Source of the DNA: an uncultured Aeromonadales bacterium
Lineage (GTDB): Bacteria; Pseudomonadota; Gammaproteobacteria; Enterobacterales; Succinivibrionaceae
Length of the DNA stretch: 64,000 bases
Reading direction: 5' to 3'
Assembly (NCBI GenBank): GCA_902761645.1
Contig: CACWLF010000001.1
Location: forward strand, 1-64,000
Under the pieces are notes generated by a model. That model was given only the letters and a program-made list of their open reading frames with translations, did not search any database and had not been told where the DNA came from. The position numbers were made by a program, and so were the translations under genes. How positions within the stretch are numbered: position 1 is the stretch's first letter; every line of letters begins with the position of its first letter. Of this stretch, positions 1-8,225 are shown one piece after another.

Positions 1-598
1 TAGCTTTTCTCTGTCGTAATTCATATAGCCTACCGTTATGCATTACTTTGAATCGAACAGGCTTTTGTTTTTGTTGCTCTTTTACTGATACAATATTTTC
101 TTGTTCTGATATATCAGAATCAGAGCTACGTTGTTCTGATTTGCTTTCTATGAATGCTGTTAAATCTGCTATGTCAGTTCGCTTTATATCATCTGTATCT
201 TTTATAAAATTTTCAACAATAGAGGGTTCTTTAGAATATAACCTTCCTAATTGAGCAAGAACGCTTACATCGGTTACCTTGTTTGTATTTATTAAATTCA
301 AAACAGGTTCAGGTGCATCAGATAATGCGTATCTTTCTGATACCCAGGCTGGGGATTTATGATCATCAATGAAAGCTGGAATAGTGGCCTTTCCTGCAAG
401 TTTACTAGCTCGATAACGTCTAGCTCCGTGATTAATCATGTATCGCCCATTTTCGATGGGGTGGACTGATATTGGTGATTTTACTCCACGTTCTTTGATG
501 CTTTCAGATAACTCAGTTATGTTGTCAAATGTTTTGCGCGGTTGGTTTGGATCTTCATCAATTAGATTGATGTCTAAATCTATAATTTCTTTTTGCAT
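1..598 (-). CDS. ParB/KorB-like protein, internally deleted, runs off the left edge
   Basis: The frame is open from an ATG at 596-598 to the window edge, about 199 codons with no stop, so the C-terminus is missing. The product matches the intact ParB at 3830-4837 in its N-terminal part (LIDEDPNQPR, GVKSPISV, MINHGARRYRASKLAGK). It then jumps from FIDDH straight to KSPAWVSERYAL, so about 43 residues are absent compared with the intact protein. These include the ENIQRDNLAP motif and the first part of the helix-turn-helix. DNA near 364-447 is almost identical to 4548-4630, so the two genes are recent paralogues. The last visible residues (RFKVMHNGRLYEL) resemble a KorB-type SH3-like C-terminal domain. 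No good ribosome site is seen before the ATG. It may be a decayed copy or a partition-deficient regulator. Membership of the ParB family is clear; function is not. Confidence 0.75.
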   Translation of the reverse strand, partial: MQKEIIDLDINLIDEDPNQPRKTFDNITELSESIKERGVKSPISVHPIENGRYMINHGARRYRASKLAGKATIPAFIDDHKSPAWVSERYALSDAPEPVLNLINTNKVTDVSVLAQLGRLYSKEPSIVENFIKDTDDIKRTDIADLTAFIESKSEQRSSDSDISEQENIVSVKEQQKQKPVRFKVMHNGRLYELRQRKA

Positions 599-639
599 AG
601 CTATAAATTGTGTGATAAGAGTTATGGTAATTTTTGTTG

Positions 640-922
640 TTATTTAGCAGTAACAAATTTGCAATCAGGTATATCGTTTCTAGCTTCAGGTGTGCATTTT
701 TCATTTTTCTTTTAGTTCACGATATTCTTTACATTGATCTGTTTCTAATATGCGTTTTTTCTCATCTGGGTAAGCAATTCTTACAAGAGTATCGCATCTT
801 TTTAATTCGTTTTCTCTGTATAGATTTTTTAATCGAGCATTATCTTCCGGTGTTAAACCGTAGCCGTAGGCAACAACGTTTAACCCTAAACAAGCGATTA
901 AAAGTATTGATAAATATTTCAT
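640..922 (-). pseudogene. Frameshifted copy of small secreted/lipoprotein gene
   Basis: The start (MKYLSILLIACLGLN) and the CKEYRELKEK segment match the intact lipoprotein gene at 1125-1427. The frame stops at 701-703. Directly at that point the minus strand carries GAAAAAT twice in tandem. Removing one 7-bp unit restores a frame reading KCTPEARNDIPDCKF and ending at a TAA at 640-642, which parallels KCATEAKKDIPDCKY in the intact copy. The copy also lacks the lipobox cysteine of its paralogue (VVAYG instead of LAGCG). It is therefore best read as a paralogue truncated by a tandem duplication. A shortened 73-residue product could still be made. Confidence 0.75.
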
Positions 923-1024
923 TATTACTCCTTCTTAATCAATAGACATACCATAATGTATACCGTAAATACCGTAACCATACCATAATAAAAAGCATTT
1001 ACGGTATAGTGTTTTCTTATATAA
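879..1024. repeat. 146-bp direct repeat, copy A
   Basis: This segment matches 1384-1529 at a constant offset of 505 bp with only a few mismatches. It covers the signal-peptide codons and the whole upstream region of the degraded lipoprotein gene, and contains three TACCGTAA/TTACGGTA octamers. The repeat shows that promoter and signal peptide were duplicated together. Confidence 0.9.
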
Positions 1025-1511
1025 TATATGTTACTGATATAACGTTGTTTTTATTTGTTTTATCAGCAAATTTACGGTATCTTTTACGGTATAACTGGTA
1101 TATGGAGCTACCATTTGCATTTAACTAGTGTTGGTTCTTAATGTATTTCATAATGTATTTACAATCAGGGATATCTTTCTTGGCTTCTGTTGCGCATTTT
1201 TCTTTTAATTCTCTGAAGTCTTTACATTTAGGTATTTCATTTGCTTGTAATTGGCAATAATCGTAATGTTGAGTTTTACGATTATATTCGATGTTTGCAT
1301 CAGCAATTTCTCTTGAGCGTTTTTCTATTTCTTCTGGTGTGGCACTGCCATTACTTTTTTCTTCCTCTCCGCATCCAGCAAGATTTAACCCTAAACAAGT
1401 AAGCAAAAGTATTGATAAATATTTCATTACTACTCCTTCTTAATCAATAGACATACCATAATGTATACCGTAAATACCGTAACCATACCATAATAAAAAG
1501 CATTTACGGTA
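961..1511. promoter_or_regulatory. Array of eight TACCGTAA octamers (iteron or operator-like)
   Basis: The octamer TACCGTAA occurs at 961-968, 970-977, 1466-1473 and 1475-1482. Its complement TTACGGTA occurs at 999-1006, 1072-1079, 1084-1091 and 1504-1511. The arrangement in each 146-bp repeat is two direct copies 9 bp apart followed by one inverted copy about 30 bp on, with two further inverted copies between the repeats. Regular short repeats beside par and replication genes are typical of plasmid iterons or partition/regulator operators. Which of these applies cannot be told from sequence. The motif is unlike the KorB operator of IncP plasmids (TTTAGCSGCTAAA). Confidence 0.6.
1125..1427 (-). 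CDS. Small lipoprotein, function unknown
   Basis: A 100-residue product with a lipoprotein signal: MKYLSILLLTCLGLNLAGCG, lipobox LAGC at about residues 16-19. The mature part is short, charged and probably helical, with four further cysteines (CQLQ, PKCKD, EKCAT, PDCKY) that could form disulfides in the periplasm. It sits in the plasmid-like module downstream of the primase-helicase gene, with its own repeat-bearing upstream region (1429-1530). A frameshifted paralogue lies at 640-922. I do not recognise the family. Short cysteine-bearing lipoproteins on plasmids sometimes act in entry exclusion, but nothing here shows that. Confidence 0.75.
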   Translation of the reverse strand: MKYLSILLLTCLGLNLAGCGEEEKSNGSATPEEIEKRSREIADANIEYNRKTQHYDYCQLQANEIPKCKDFRELKEKCATEAKKDIPDCKYIMKYIKNQH

Positions 1512-1529
1512 TAGTGTTTTCTTATATAA
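1384..1529. repeat. 146-bp direct repeat, copy B
   Basis: Partner of 879-1024 (offset 505). It covers the first codons and upstream region of the intact lipoprotein gene and carries the octamers at 1466, 1475 and 1504. Confidence 0.9.
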
Positions 1530-1552
1530 GGTTCATATGTACCCTAGTCCAC

Positions 1553-1590
1553 CTAAAAAAAAAGAACTAGATGCTACAACTAGTTCTTTA
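1553..1590 (-). terminator. Rho-independent terminator after the par-primase operon
   Basis: AAAGAACTAG and CTAGTTCTTT form a 10-bp stem around a 9-nt loop (1561-1589). On the minus strand the stem is followed by an uninterrupted T run, so it would end transcription coming from the primase gene. Confidence 0.8.
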
Positions 1591-1664
1591 AACAATCTTT
1601 TCTCATCTGTTATTATATACAAATTATTAAAAAATACAATTTTTTTAATAATTTTGTAAAAATA

Positions 1665-3788
1665 CTAACTATGAAAGCGTGTATATAATTCACCACATTC
1701 ACGTGTTGGATATATTCCTTTATAGTAGTATGCTCCGTTGTTAGTGCTACTTTTATATCTTTCCACTTTAAGTAAAGATTCTAGTCTTTTTGTGAATTGT
1801 TTACGAGATAAAGTTTTATCAGCTTTGTAACGTTTACTAAATTCAACATAAGAGTCATACCAAAACTCAATTTTCTGCATTCCTGTTTGATCAAAATCAG
1901 TAGTGCGTATTGCTAGTTCAATAAATTCGCTGACATTATCAATATCTCGCTCATAGTTATCGCGCGCAGCAATAATGGTTTCTCCCTGATACAGCTCCCA
2001 ATTGTTCTTTTTCAGCTTCAGCAATTCTCTCAGCATAAGTTTAACTATGGCAGGGTATTCTTCTCTGAACTTATCTTGAAGATGAAGATCTTTTTCATTT
2101 GAACTTACCACATTTTCACATGGAACTATATATAAGCGATTTCGTAATGCTTCATCATAATCTTTAAAAGTAGGGCAATTATTACAACAGTAAATCATCC
2201 CGCCTTGATAAGTAAATGATATCACTCCCTTATGTTTCTGCTCTGCATAGATAATATCTCCGCCAGTTAAATTTCTGAATACTGCAGCCGAGTCTATACT
2301 GATATCATGAGGCATATCTGCGTGTCCGGTAAGTCTTTTTTTGTATAACGCAACTTTAGAGAATCTATTGACATTAAGATCCCTTAGCTCAGAAGGAATT
2401 GCATTCTTGTTCCCCAAAAGATTGAACATCAATTGGTAAATTTGACTTTTCCCAGCGTTGGATTTACCTTTAAAAATTAAAGCTCCCTTTGTACGATAAA
2501 CAGGAACATTCGCTATACAAGCTCCGCAATACTGTAGAATCATGCTGATTATTTGCTCCTGGTCTGGTAAACCATCAGTTAACTTTTTTAGATAATTTTT
2601 AAAAACAACTGGCTCTGATGCATTTAGATCCCATTTACATGGAATTTGAATTGAACTTAAATATTTAGGAGAGTGTGGTAGTAACACTCCTGTTTCAAGA
2701 TTCAACATGCCATTTTTAAAGTTCACAAGATTTTCATCAGCATCTAATTCGTAATCTTTAATCATGTAATCATAGCAAGTCTGAATTTTCCAACGATTGA
2801 ATAAGTCAATGCTGTCACGATAGCTACACTTGCAACCGCATCCTTGTAAGTTCAGCACGTTATTAATAAAGGATATGATTTCTTCGTCAGCAACAACAGA
2901 ATACACGCCATTTTCGTAGATGTATATTTTTCGTTCGTCGATGTTGAAATCATTTTTTGCAAATTTGAACCTCAATACTTTATTCATGGCATCAACAAAA
3001 AAAGGGTAATTTATATTTTTTTTATCATCGCAAAGCCAATAATCTGACATTGCAAGAAGATCTTCTGTTTCTCTCTTAAACATAATATTCTCATTTATCA
3101 GTTGATTAGTGTTAGTAGGTATCAGCCACTCTGGTATATCATCATATGCTGGATACCATGAAGGAAGACAATCACCTTTATTTCTTTCTATAACTTCAGT
3201 TTCACTATATTTATCTTCATAAATAATTGGTCTGATAATTTCTTTGTCTTTTCCTGCAGCTCTGCAACATCCTACATATTCGCCGTTTTCGTCTTCAATA
3301 TGTTTAACATATCCGCTGAATTTATAGTCCACCACGTAATCGGTAACATATTGCGTTTTGCATTTGGAAATTTCAGCAGGACTGTCCACATTCAAAGCAT
3401 AGAGATAGTCGCTGCAAGCTGCATTCATTCGGTTTGGAACAAATCGGAATATAAAGTGATAACCATGTTTTGTTTCTCTAACAGCACACTTAATTTTCTC
3501 AGATTGTATTCGCTGCAACACCAGTTTGGACCATGTTAGATCATCTATATCAACATCAATATATCCAAGATACAGATAATTGCCCTGTTGGTCTCTCACT
3601 CTCAATCGTCGTTGAACCCATGAACCGGATGGGCAGTCTTCAATTGTTGTTCTGGCATTGTGAAAATCAGACTGGTTCCATCCTTTCACAAAGCAGGTTT
3701 TAGCTGATTTTCCTTTGTATTTGTTATTGAATGGTATGTACTGCGGATATTCCTTATCCGCAATTATATGTTGTTGAGTTAGTAGCAT
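1665..3788 (-). CDS. PrimPol-D5-type primase-helicase (plasmid/phage replication protein)
   Basis: A 707-residue protein combining two replication activities. The N-terminal third carries YIDVDID (acidic pair D78/D80) and a conserved histidine region, as in archaeo-eukaryotic primase/PrimPol domains. The C-terminal half is a D5-like superfamily 3 helicase, with a Walker A motif GKSNAGKS near residue 440 and further downstream motifs such as GGDIIYAEQKHK and YCCNNCP. Proteins of this type initiate or prime replication of plasmids, satellites and phages by unwinding DNA as a hexamer. The gene follows parAB on the same strand (41-bp gap) and is closed by the terminator at 1553-1590, so it is probably co-transcribed with them. 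The domain assignment is solid; whether the element still replicates is unknown. Confidence 0.85.
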   Translation of the reverse strand: MLLTQQHIIADKEYPQYIPFNNKYKGKSAKTCFVKGWNQSDFHNARTTIEDCPSGSWVQRRLRVRDQQGNYLYLGYIDVDIDDLTWSKLVLQRIQSEKIKCAVRETKHGYHFIFRFVPNRMNAACSDYLYALNVDSPAEISKCKTQYVTDYVVDYKFSGYVKHIEDENGEYVGCCRAAGKDKEIIRPIIYEDKYSETEVIERNKGDCLPSWYPAYDDIPEWLIPTNTNQLINENIMFKRETEDLLAMSDYWLCDDKKNINYPFFVDAMNKVLRFKFAKNDFNIDERKIYIYENGVYSVVADEEIISFINNVLNLQGCGCKCSYRDSIDLFNRWKIQTCYDYMIKDYELDADENLVNFKNGMLNLETGVLLPHSPKYLSSIQIPCKWDLNASEPVVFKNYLKKLTDGLPDQEQIISMILQYCGACIANVPVYRTKGALIFKGKSNAGKSQIYQLMFNLLGNKNAIPSELRDLNVNRFSKVALYKKRLTGHADMPHDISIDSAAVFRNLTGGDIIYAEQKHKGVISFTYQGGMIYCCNNCPTFKDYDEALRNRLYIVPCENVVSSNEKDLHLQDKFREEYPAIVKLMLRELLKLKKNNWELYQGETIIAARDNYERDIDNVSEFIELAIRTTDFDQTGMQKIEFWYDSYVEFSKRYKADKTLSRKQFTKRLESLLKVERYKSSTNNGAYYYKGIYPTRECGELYTRFHS

Positions 3789-3829
3789 AAAATTCCTTTT
3801 TTAAGAAAAGATTAACGATTTCAATTATT

Positions 3830-4837
3830 CTAGTATTTCACTTGTTCCAATCTTAGTGAATTTGTTGGAACTTCGTAAACTCCTTTATCAGTTAAAATAA
3901 CCGTAAAGTCATCATGGGAAGCACTTTTGAACACTACTTTTACTGAGCCGTATTCGTCGTGTTGACATATGATTTCTTTTACGGTCTTGAATGTGTTGGC
4001 GATTTCATCTAATTGTGAATCTGCTTCTTTCAAATCCTCTATGTTACTTAATTCTTCGATTTCCTCCTGTGGTGGTTCGCTTTCTGTTTTTTCCTCTGAT
4101 GAATCTGAAACTTCCTGCTCATATTGAGATGATGAATTAACAACGTTTTCAATAGTATTGGAATTTTCTGATTCTTCCATACTCCCTTTAATAATTGATT
4201 CCAGCTCTCGTACATCTTTTCTAGAAATAGAATTAAGTTCCTCATAATTTTCTAAAAATGATTCAACTTGTTCAGGAGCTTTCTTGTGTAACCGTGCTAG
4301 CCCGGTAACTGCCGATACGTCGTCATTTACAAAGTATCCCTGCTCGAAACGTTCTCGGATGCATTCAGGTAGATTGATAAGTGCATATCTTTCAGATACC
4401 CAGGAATTTGATTTACCAAGTTCTTTGGCTATTTCTATTTTTTTTAGTCCTCGATTCAGTTCAGATTCAATGAATCTGGCTATATCCATTGGTGCTAAAT
4501 TATCGCGTTGAATGTTTTCGATAAGCTGATCTATATTCGTATAGTCATTATCAATGAAAGCTGGAATAGTGGTTTTTCCTGCAAGTTTACTAGCTCGATA
4601 ACGTCTAGCTCCGTGATTGATCATGTAGCGACCATCTGATGTTTCTCTTACAGAGATCGGTGATTTAACACCACGTTCTCTTATTGTCTCGGCTAGTTCA
4701 TTAAGTGATTCATCATTAAAAATTGTTCTGGGCTGGTTCGGATCTTCATCAATTAAGTCGATGGAAATCATCATTGCACCGGATGATTTGGTGTTATCAA
4801 TGGATAAACTGCCTAAATCGCGTAAATCAATACTCAT
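3830..4837 (-). CDS. parB: KorB-like ParB partition protein
   Basis: A 335-residue DNA-binding partition protein. It has the ParB N-terminal nuclease-like fold (DEDPNQPR), box GARRYRA (residues 76-82; most chromosomal ParB have GERR), ENIQRDNLAP at 107-116, and a helix-turn-helix ending in NSWVSERYAL (about 130-153). A long acidic linker follows, then a small beta-rich C-terminal domain (VKVVFKSASHDDFTVILTD), as in KorB. The ATG at 4837 has a GGAGG ribosome site 7 nt upstream. It lies 18 bp after parA and 41 bp before the primase-helicase, so it works with ParA in segregating this element and may also regulate the operon. It is distinct from the host chromosomal ParB that would use the parS-like site at 54015. 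A deleted paralogue lies at 1-598. Confidence 0.88.
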   Translation of the reverse strand: MSIDLRDLGSLSIDNTKSSGAMMISIDLIDEDPNQPRTIFNDESLNELAETIRERGVKSPISVRETSDGRYMINHGARRYRASKLAGKTTIPAFIDNDYTNIDQLIENIQRDNLAPMDIARFIESELNRGLKKIEIAKELGKSNSWVSERYALINLPECIRERFEQGYFVNDDVSAVTGLARLHKKAPEQVESFLENYEELNSISRKDVRELESIIKGSMEESENSNTIENVVNSSSQYEQEVSDSSEEKTESEPPQEEIEELSNIEDLKEADSQLDEIANTFKTVKEIICQHDEYGSVKVVFKSASHDDFTVILTDKGVYEVPTNSLRLEQVKY

Positions 4838-4855
4838 ATATTTATTCCTCCTTAT

Positions 4856-5605
4856 TTATGCCAACTCAATTCTTTGTAAGATCCAATTAGTTACATCTGA
4901 TAGCTCGTGAGCGGCTTTTTTAGCACTGTTTTTTTTGTTGTTTCCGATCCATGTACGTTCTGAAACCGCGTCAGCAATACTTGATCTGTTAAAGATTGAA
5001 TACGGACAAATTAACTGAGGAAATGATTGCTGGATCTCATGCAATTGTCTTCTGTGTGTAGCATTTCTGTTTTCTACACGGGATGGCAGCAGACCTAGTT
5101 CGGTTAAATCAGAATTTAGAGTCTTGATGTTGTTTATGACGTTTCGCATTTTATGAACGCCTTGCAAAGAGAATGCTTCGAGTTCAATAGGACAAAGCAC
5201 ATAATCAGCAACCAATAAAGAACTTACCAGAGCATTTCCCATGCTTGGAGGAGTGTCGATAATAAACAGATCGACGTTCTGTTCCTGAAGCTTTTTCTGA
5301 ATTGCTTTCAGGTTATCTGCAATTTGTTCAACGTCAATTTTCTCTATATTGGCAAGTCGGTAATCTGAGGAAATAACATTCAAATCACGTGAAGCATTCA
5401 AGCTATCAATCTTGTTATCAAATAAGATTTTGCCGGTATTGGCAATTACATCTGAAGCTAAAGTCCAGGACGCATTACCTTGCGTATCAAGGTCAATTAC
5501 TGCAACTTTATATTTGTGTTCAATAGAAGCGAACTGAGCGAGGTTAATTACTAGTGTTGTTTTACCTACGCCGCCTTTCTGATTGGTGATAGTTAGAGTT
5601 TTCAT
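4856..5605 (-). CDS. parA: ParA-family partition ATPase
   Basis: A 249-residue Walker-type ATPase that moves ParB-bound DNA along the nucleoid. The deviant Walker A box KGGVGKTT lies at residues 10-17, the second motif VIDLDTQGNAS at about 36-46, and the Walker B-like IIDTPPS at about 114-120. The protein starts directly at the ATPase domain with no N-terminal helix-turn-helix, as in type Ib or IncC2-like ParA proteins, so it probably does not autoregulate by binding DNA itself. It precedes parB by 18 bp. The ribosome site is weak (CAGGAATAA), which suggests translational coupling with the small gene upstream. Confidence 0.92.
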   Translation of the reverse strand: MKTLTITNQKGGVGKTTLVINLAQFASIEHKYKVAVIDLDTQGNASWTLASDVIANTGKILFDNKIDSLNASRDLNVISSDYRLANIEKIDVEQIADNLKAIQKKLQEQNVDLFIIDTPPSMGNALVSSLLVADYVLCPIELEAFSLQGVHKMRNVINNIKTLNSDLTELGLLPSRVENRNATHRRQLHEIQQSFPQLICPYSIFNRSSIADAVSERTWIGNNKKNSAKKAAHELSDVTNWILQRIELA

Positions 5606-5613
5606 TTTATTAT

Positions 5614-5928
5614 TTATTCCTGAAGTACAAATACATATTCAATGTTAGAGCCGAAAGCAGCTGTTGCTATGATGTTCCTAGTAGTGTTAATGACATTAAC
5701 GTCATAATTGATAGGCTCATAGCCTGCTTGCATGGCAATAGTTGTTACAAAATGAAATACGTCAAAATTATTGTTTTGTCTATTAATTTCAACACATTCA
5801 GTACAGTGTTCGAGTATTGCGTCAATAATGACTTTTTTTAATTCCAAATCTTCATCAACGTTAAACTCTGCATCGTACAGTTGCTCCGGGTTAACAAGTT
5901 GGTGATTTATAATTACTTTCCATTTCAT
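5614..5928 (-). CDS. Small protein of the partition operon, unknown
   Basis: About 104 residues from the ATG at 5928, which has a good ribosome site (AGAGG, 7-8 nt upstream). An in-frame ATG 30 bp further upstream would overlap the preceding gene and has no comparable site. The protein is acidic, has no membrane segments and shows a mixed alpha/beta pattern. It lies 8 bp before parA. I recognise no family. Confidence 0.7.
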   Translation of the reverse strand: MKWKVIINHQLVNPEQLYDAEFNVDEDLELKKVIIDAILEHCTECVEINRQNNNFDVFHFVTTIAMQAGYEPINYDVNVINTTRNIIATAAFGSNIEYVFVLQE

Positions 5929-5942
5929 AATTTTTCCTCTGT

Positions 5943-6284
5943 TTAATCTTTTTTCCACAACTTAGATTCAGCGATGATTCTTTCTGTACCGTTATCCTTC
6001 TTTTCAATCAGAATGTAGGTTACATAATCTTTGAAGCCCTCATATGGACACATGAGATCCTGCTGGTACTCGTAAGAATTAAATTCTCTAGTAATATAAT
6101 CTTTTGCATCCCAGTCTAGACTGTCATATGAATCTACTCTAGTAGTTCTATGACCATGTTGAATTGCAAGTTTATGAGCTTTGCCTGGAGCAATTTTTTG
6201 ATAAGAGAAACGTTTATCTGATATTTGATTTTTAGTTAAATCATTGATTGGAAGTGAACATTCCACTATTTTATATTTTGACAT
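5943..6284 (-). CDS. Small protein, first gene of the partition operon, unknown
   Basis: About 113 residues from the ATG at 6284. A GGAGGG ribosome site lies directly before an alternative ATG at 6290, so only the inner ATG has proper spacing. The protein is soluble, with tyrosine- and lysine-rich stretches and no recognisable motif. It is the first gene behind the promoter at 6329-6357, followed by the next small gene and parAB. Small first genes in such operons are often regulators, but no helix-turn-helix is evident here. Confidence 0.7.
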   Translation of the reverse strand: MSKYKIVECSLPINDLTKNQISDKRFSYQKIAPGKAHKLAIQHGHRTTRVDSYDSLDWDAKDYITREFNSYEYQQDLMCPYEGFKDYVTYILIEKKDNGTERIIAESKLWKKD

Positions 6285-6328
6285 TTTCATCCCTCCGAAC
6301 CAAACTTCGAGGGATTATTTCTTTGACA

Positions 6329-6357
6329 ACTATAATATGTAAGTATCGATTTGTTAA
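6329..6357 (-). promoter_or_regulatory. Predicted sigma-70 promoter of the par operon
   Basis: On the minus strand TTAACA (6352-6357), a 17-bp spacer and TATAGT (6329-6334) lie about 45 bp before the first gene of the operon. No other close match is seen in this gap. Confidence 0.5.
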
Positions 6358-6429
6358 GCTTAGGCTAATATATGATATAATTTATTGAACTTTGATTTTA
6401 TGTTAGAAATCTTTCGGTTATTTACAAAT

Positions 6430-6450
6430 GATCAGGGGGTTCCTCTGATC
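6430..6450 (+). other. Strong hairpin in the leader of pgi
   Basis: GATCAGGGG and CCTCTGATC pair over nine positions (one G-T) around a 3-nt loop. A short T run follows only after seven further bases. It lies 36 bp before the pgi start and near the right boundary of the plasmid-like module. It could stabilise the pgi leader, act as a weak terminator, or mark the element boundary. Confidence 0.5.
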
Positions 6451-6485
6451 CGACTAGTTTTTGTTATTACATGGGTATTAATAAT

Positions 6486-8135
6486 ATGCAAAATATAAAT
6501 CCAACCACAACTAAAGCATGGAAAGCTTTGCAAGATCATTTTAATGAAAACAAAAATCGTACAATCAAGGATTTGTTTACTGCAAATCCTAACAGGTTTA
6601 ATGAATTTTCTAAAAAAATCTTATCAAGTGAAATTTTGGTTGATTATTCTAAGAATATAGTTGATGGTACAACAATGTCGCTTTTGTTTGATTTAGCAAA
6701 AGAAACAAAGTTGGACGAAGCAATAAAATCAATGTTTGAAGGTGAAAAGATTAACCGTACAGAGGATCGTGCAGTTCTGCATGTTGCTTTAAGAAATCGC
6801 TCAAATAAGCCTATTCTTGTTGACGGACAGGATGTTATGCCAAAGGTTAATGAAGTTTTGGCAAAAATGAAATCTTTCTGCGAGAAGATTATTTCTGGGG
6901 AATGGAAAGGTTATACAGGAAAACCAATTGAAACTGTTGTAAATATTGGTATTGGCGGTTCTGATTTGGGTCCTGTAATGATGTCTGAAGCATTAAAGGC
7001 CTACAAAACAAGATTAAAGTCTTATTTTGTATCAAATGTTGATGGTACACATATTGTTGAAACTTTAAAGAACTGTGATCCAGAAACTACTTTATTTTTG
7101 ATCGCATCAAAGACATTCACAACGCAAGAAACCATGACAAATGCTTTCAGCGCAAGAGACTGGTTCTTAAATAGCGCTAAAGATCAATCCCATGTTGCTA
7201 AACATTTTGTTGCCTTATCAACTAATACTCAAGGTGTTAAGGATTTTGGTATTGATACCAATAATATGTTTGAATTTTGGGATTGGGTAGGCGGACGTTA
7301 TTCTTCATGGTCCGCTATTGGTTTATCAATAGCATTGTCAATAGGTTTTGAAAACTTTGAACAGTTATTGGAAGGTGCTTATGAAATGGATCAGCACTTT
7401 GCTAATACTGATTTTGAGAACAATGTTCCTGTGATTTTGGCGTTGATTGGTATTTGGTATAATAATTTCTACGGATTTGAGTCCGAAGCTATTTTACCAT
7501 ATGATCAATATATGCATAGGTTCCCGGCTTATTTCCAGCAGGGTAATATGGAATCCAACGGTAAGTATGTTGGTCGTGACGGAAAGGTTGTCAACTACCA
7601 AACTGGTCCAATTATTTGGGGTGAACCAGGAACAAACGGACAACATGCTTTCTATCAGTTGATTCATCAGGGTACCAAGATCATACCTTGTGATTTCTTG
7701 GCTCCTGCCCAGTCTCAGAATCCTATTGGAGATCATCATCAAAAGTTATTAGCTAATTTCTTTGCACAAACCGAAGCATTGGCTTTTGGTAAAACAAAAG
7801 AACAGGTTGAACAGGAATTTTTAGCTAAGGGAAAAACTCTAGAAGAAGTTAAAGATTTAGTTCCTTTTAAGATTTTTGAAGGAAATCGTCCGACCAATTC
7901 AATATTATTCAAAAAATTAACACCAAAAACATTAGGTTCCTTAGTTGCCATGTATGAGCACAAGATTTTTGCTCAAGGAGCTATCTGGAATATTTATAGT
8001 TTTGATCAGTGGGGTGTTGAATTAGGCAAGCAATTAGCAGGAAAGATTTTGAAAGAGTTACAGTCTGATGATAAAGTATCCGCTCATGATTCTTCTACTA
8101 ATGGATTAATTAATGCCTGGAAAGAGATGAGATAA
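6486..8135 (+). CDS. pgi: Glucose-6-phosphate isomerase
   Basis: Interconverts glucose 6-phosphate and fructose 6-phosphate in glycolysis and gluconeogenesis, in the cytoplasm. From the ATG at 6486 ([15 protein letters not shown]) the protein is 549 residues, the usual enterobacterial length. It shows the sugar-isomerase signatures [10 protein letters not shown] and [16 protein letters not shown], and the C-terminal [11 protein letters not shown]. An in-frame ATG at 6471 would add five residues; homology of the start favours 6486, and neither has a clear ribosome site. A TATAAT at 6376-6381 with TTGTTA 19 bp upstream is a possible promoter. The gene is monocistronic and ends in the terminator at 8171-8202. 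Confidence 0.97.
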   Translation: MQNINPTTTKAWKALQDHFNENKNRTIKDLFTANPNRFNEFSKKILSSEILVDYSKNIVDGTTMSLLFDLAKETKLDEAIKSMFEGEKINRTEDRAVLHVALRNRSNKPILVDGQDVMPKVNEVLAKMKSFCEKIISGEWKGYTGKPIETVVNIGIGGSDLGPVMMSEALKAYKTRLKSYFVSNVDGTHIVETLKNCDPETTLFLIASKTFTTQETMTNAFSARDWFLNSAKDQSHVAKHFVALSTNTQGVKDFGIDTNNMFEFWDWVGGRYSSWSAIGLSIALSIGFENFEQLLEGAYEMDQHFANTDFENNVPVILALIGIWYNNFYGFESEAILPYDQYMHRFPAYFQQGNMESNGKYVGRDGKVVNYQTGPIIWGEPGTNGQHAFYQLIHQGTKIIPCDFLAPAQSQNPIGDHHQKLLANFFAQTEALAFGKTKEQVEQEFLAKGKTLEEVKDLVPFKIFEGNRPTNSILFKKLTPKTLGSLVAMYEHKIFAQGAIWNIYSFDQWGVELGKQLAGKILKELQSDDKVSAHDSSTNGLINAWKEMR

Positions 8136-8170
8136 AATAAAACAAGTTGAGTTTGTTATTCAAGAAATAT

Positions 8171-8203
8171 AAGCCTATAAATGATATGCATTTATAGGCT
8201 TTT
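8171..8203. terminator. Bidirectional terminator between pgi and the HDOD gene
   Basis: AAGCCTATAAATG and CATTTATAGGCTT form a perfect 13-bp stem with a 5-nt loop followed by T residues. The two flanking genes converge here. Confidence 0.85.
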
Positions 8204-8225
8204 AAATTGAACATGAAGTAAAAAA

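Noticed and set aside
634..945. 103-codon plus-strand frame
   Set aside because: It is the antisense of the lipoprotein-like pseudogene and its repeat; composition is not protein-like.
1690..1705. CACGTG in the primase gene as parS
   Set aside because: Only the 6-bp core and a few flanking bases match; this is expected by chance.
5395..5406. TCACGTGAAGCA inside parA as a second parS
   Set aside because: Only about 11 of 16 bases match parS, it is not palindromic beyond the core, and it lies in conserved coding sequence.
1..6470. Integrase, transposase or tRNA attachment site for the plasmid-like module
   Set aside because: None could be found in the visible part; the left boundary lies outside the window.
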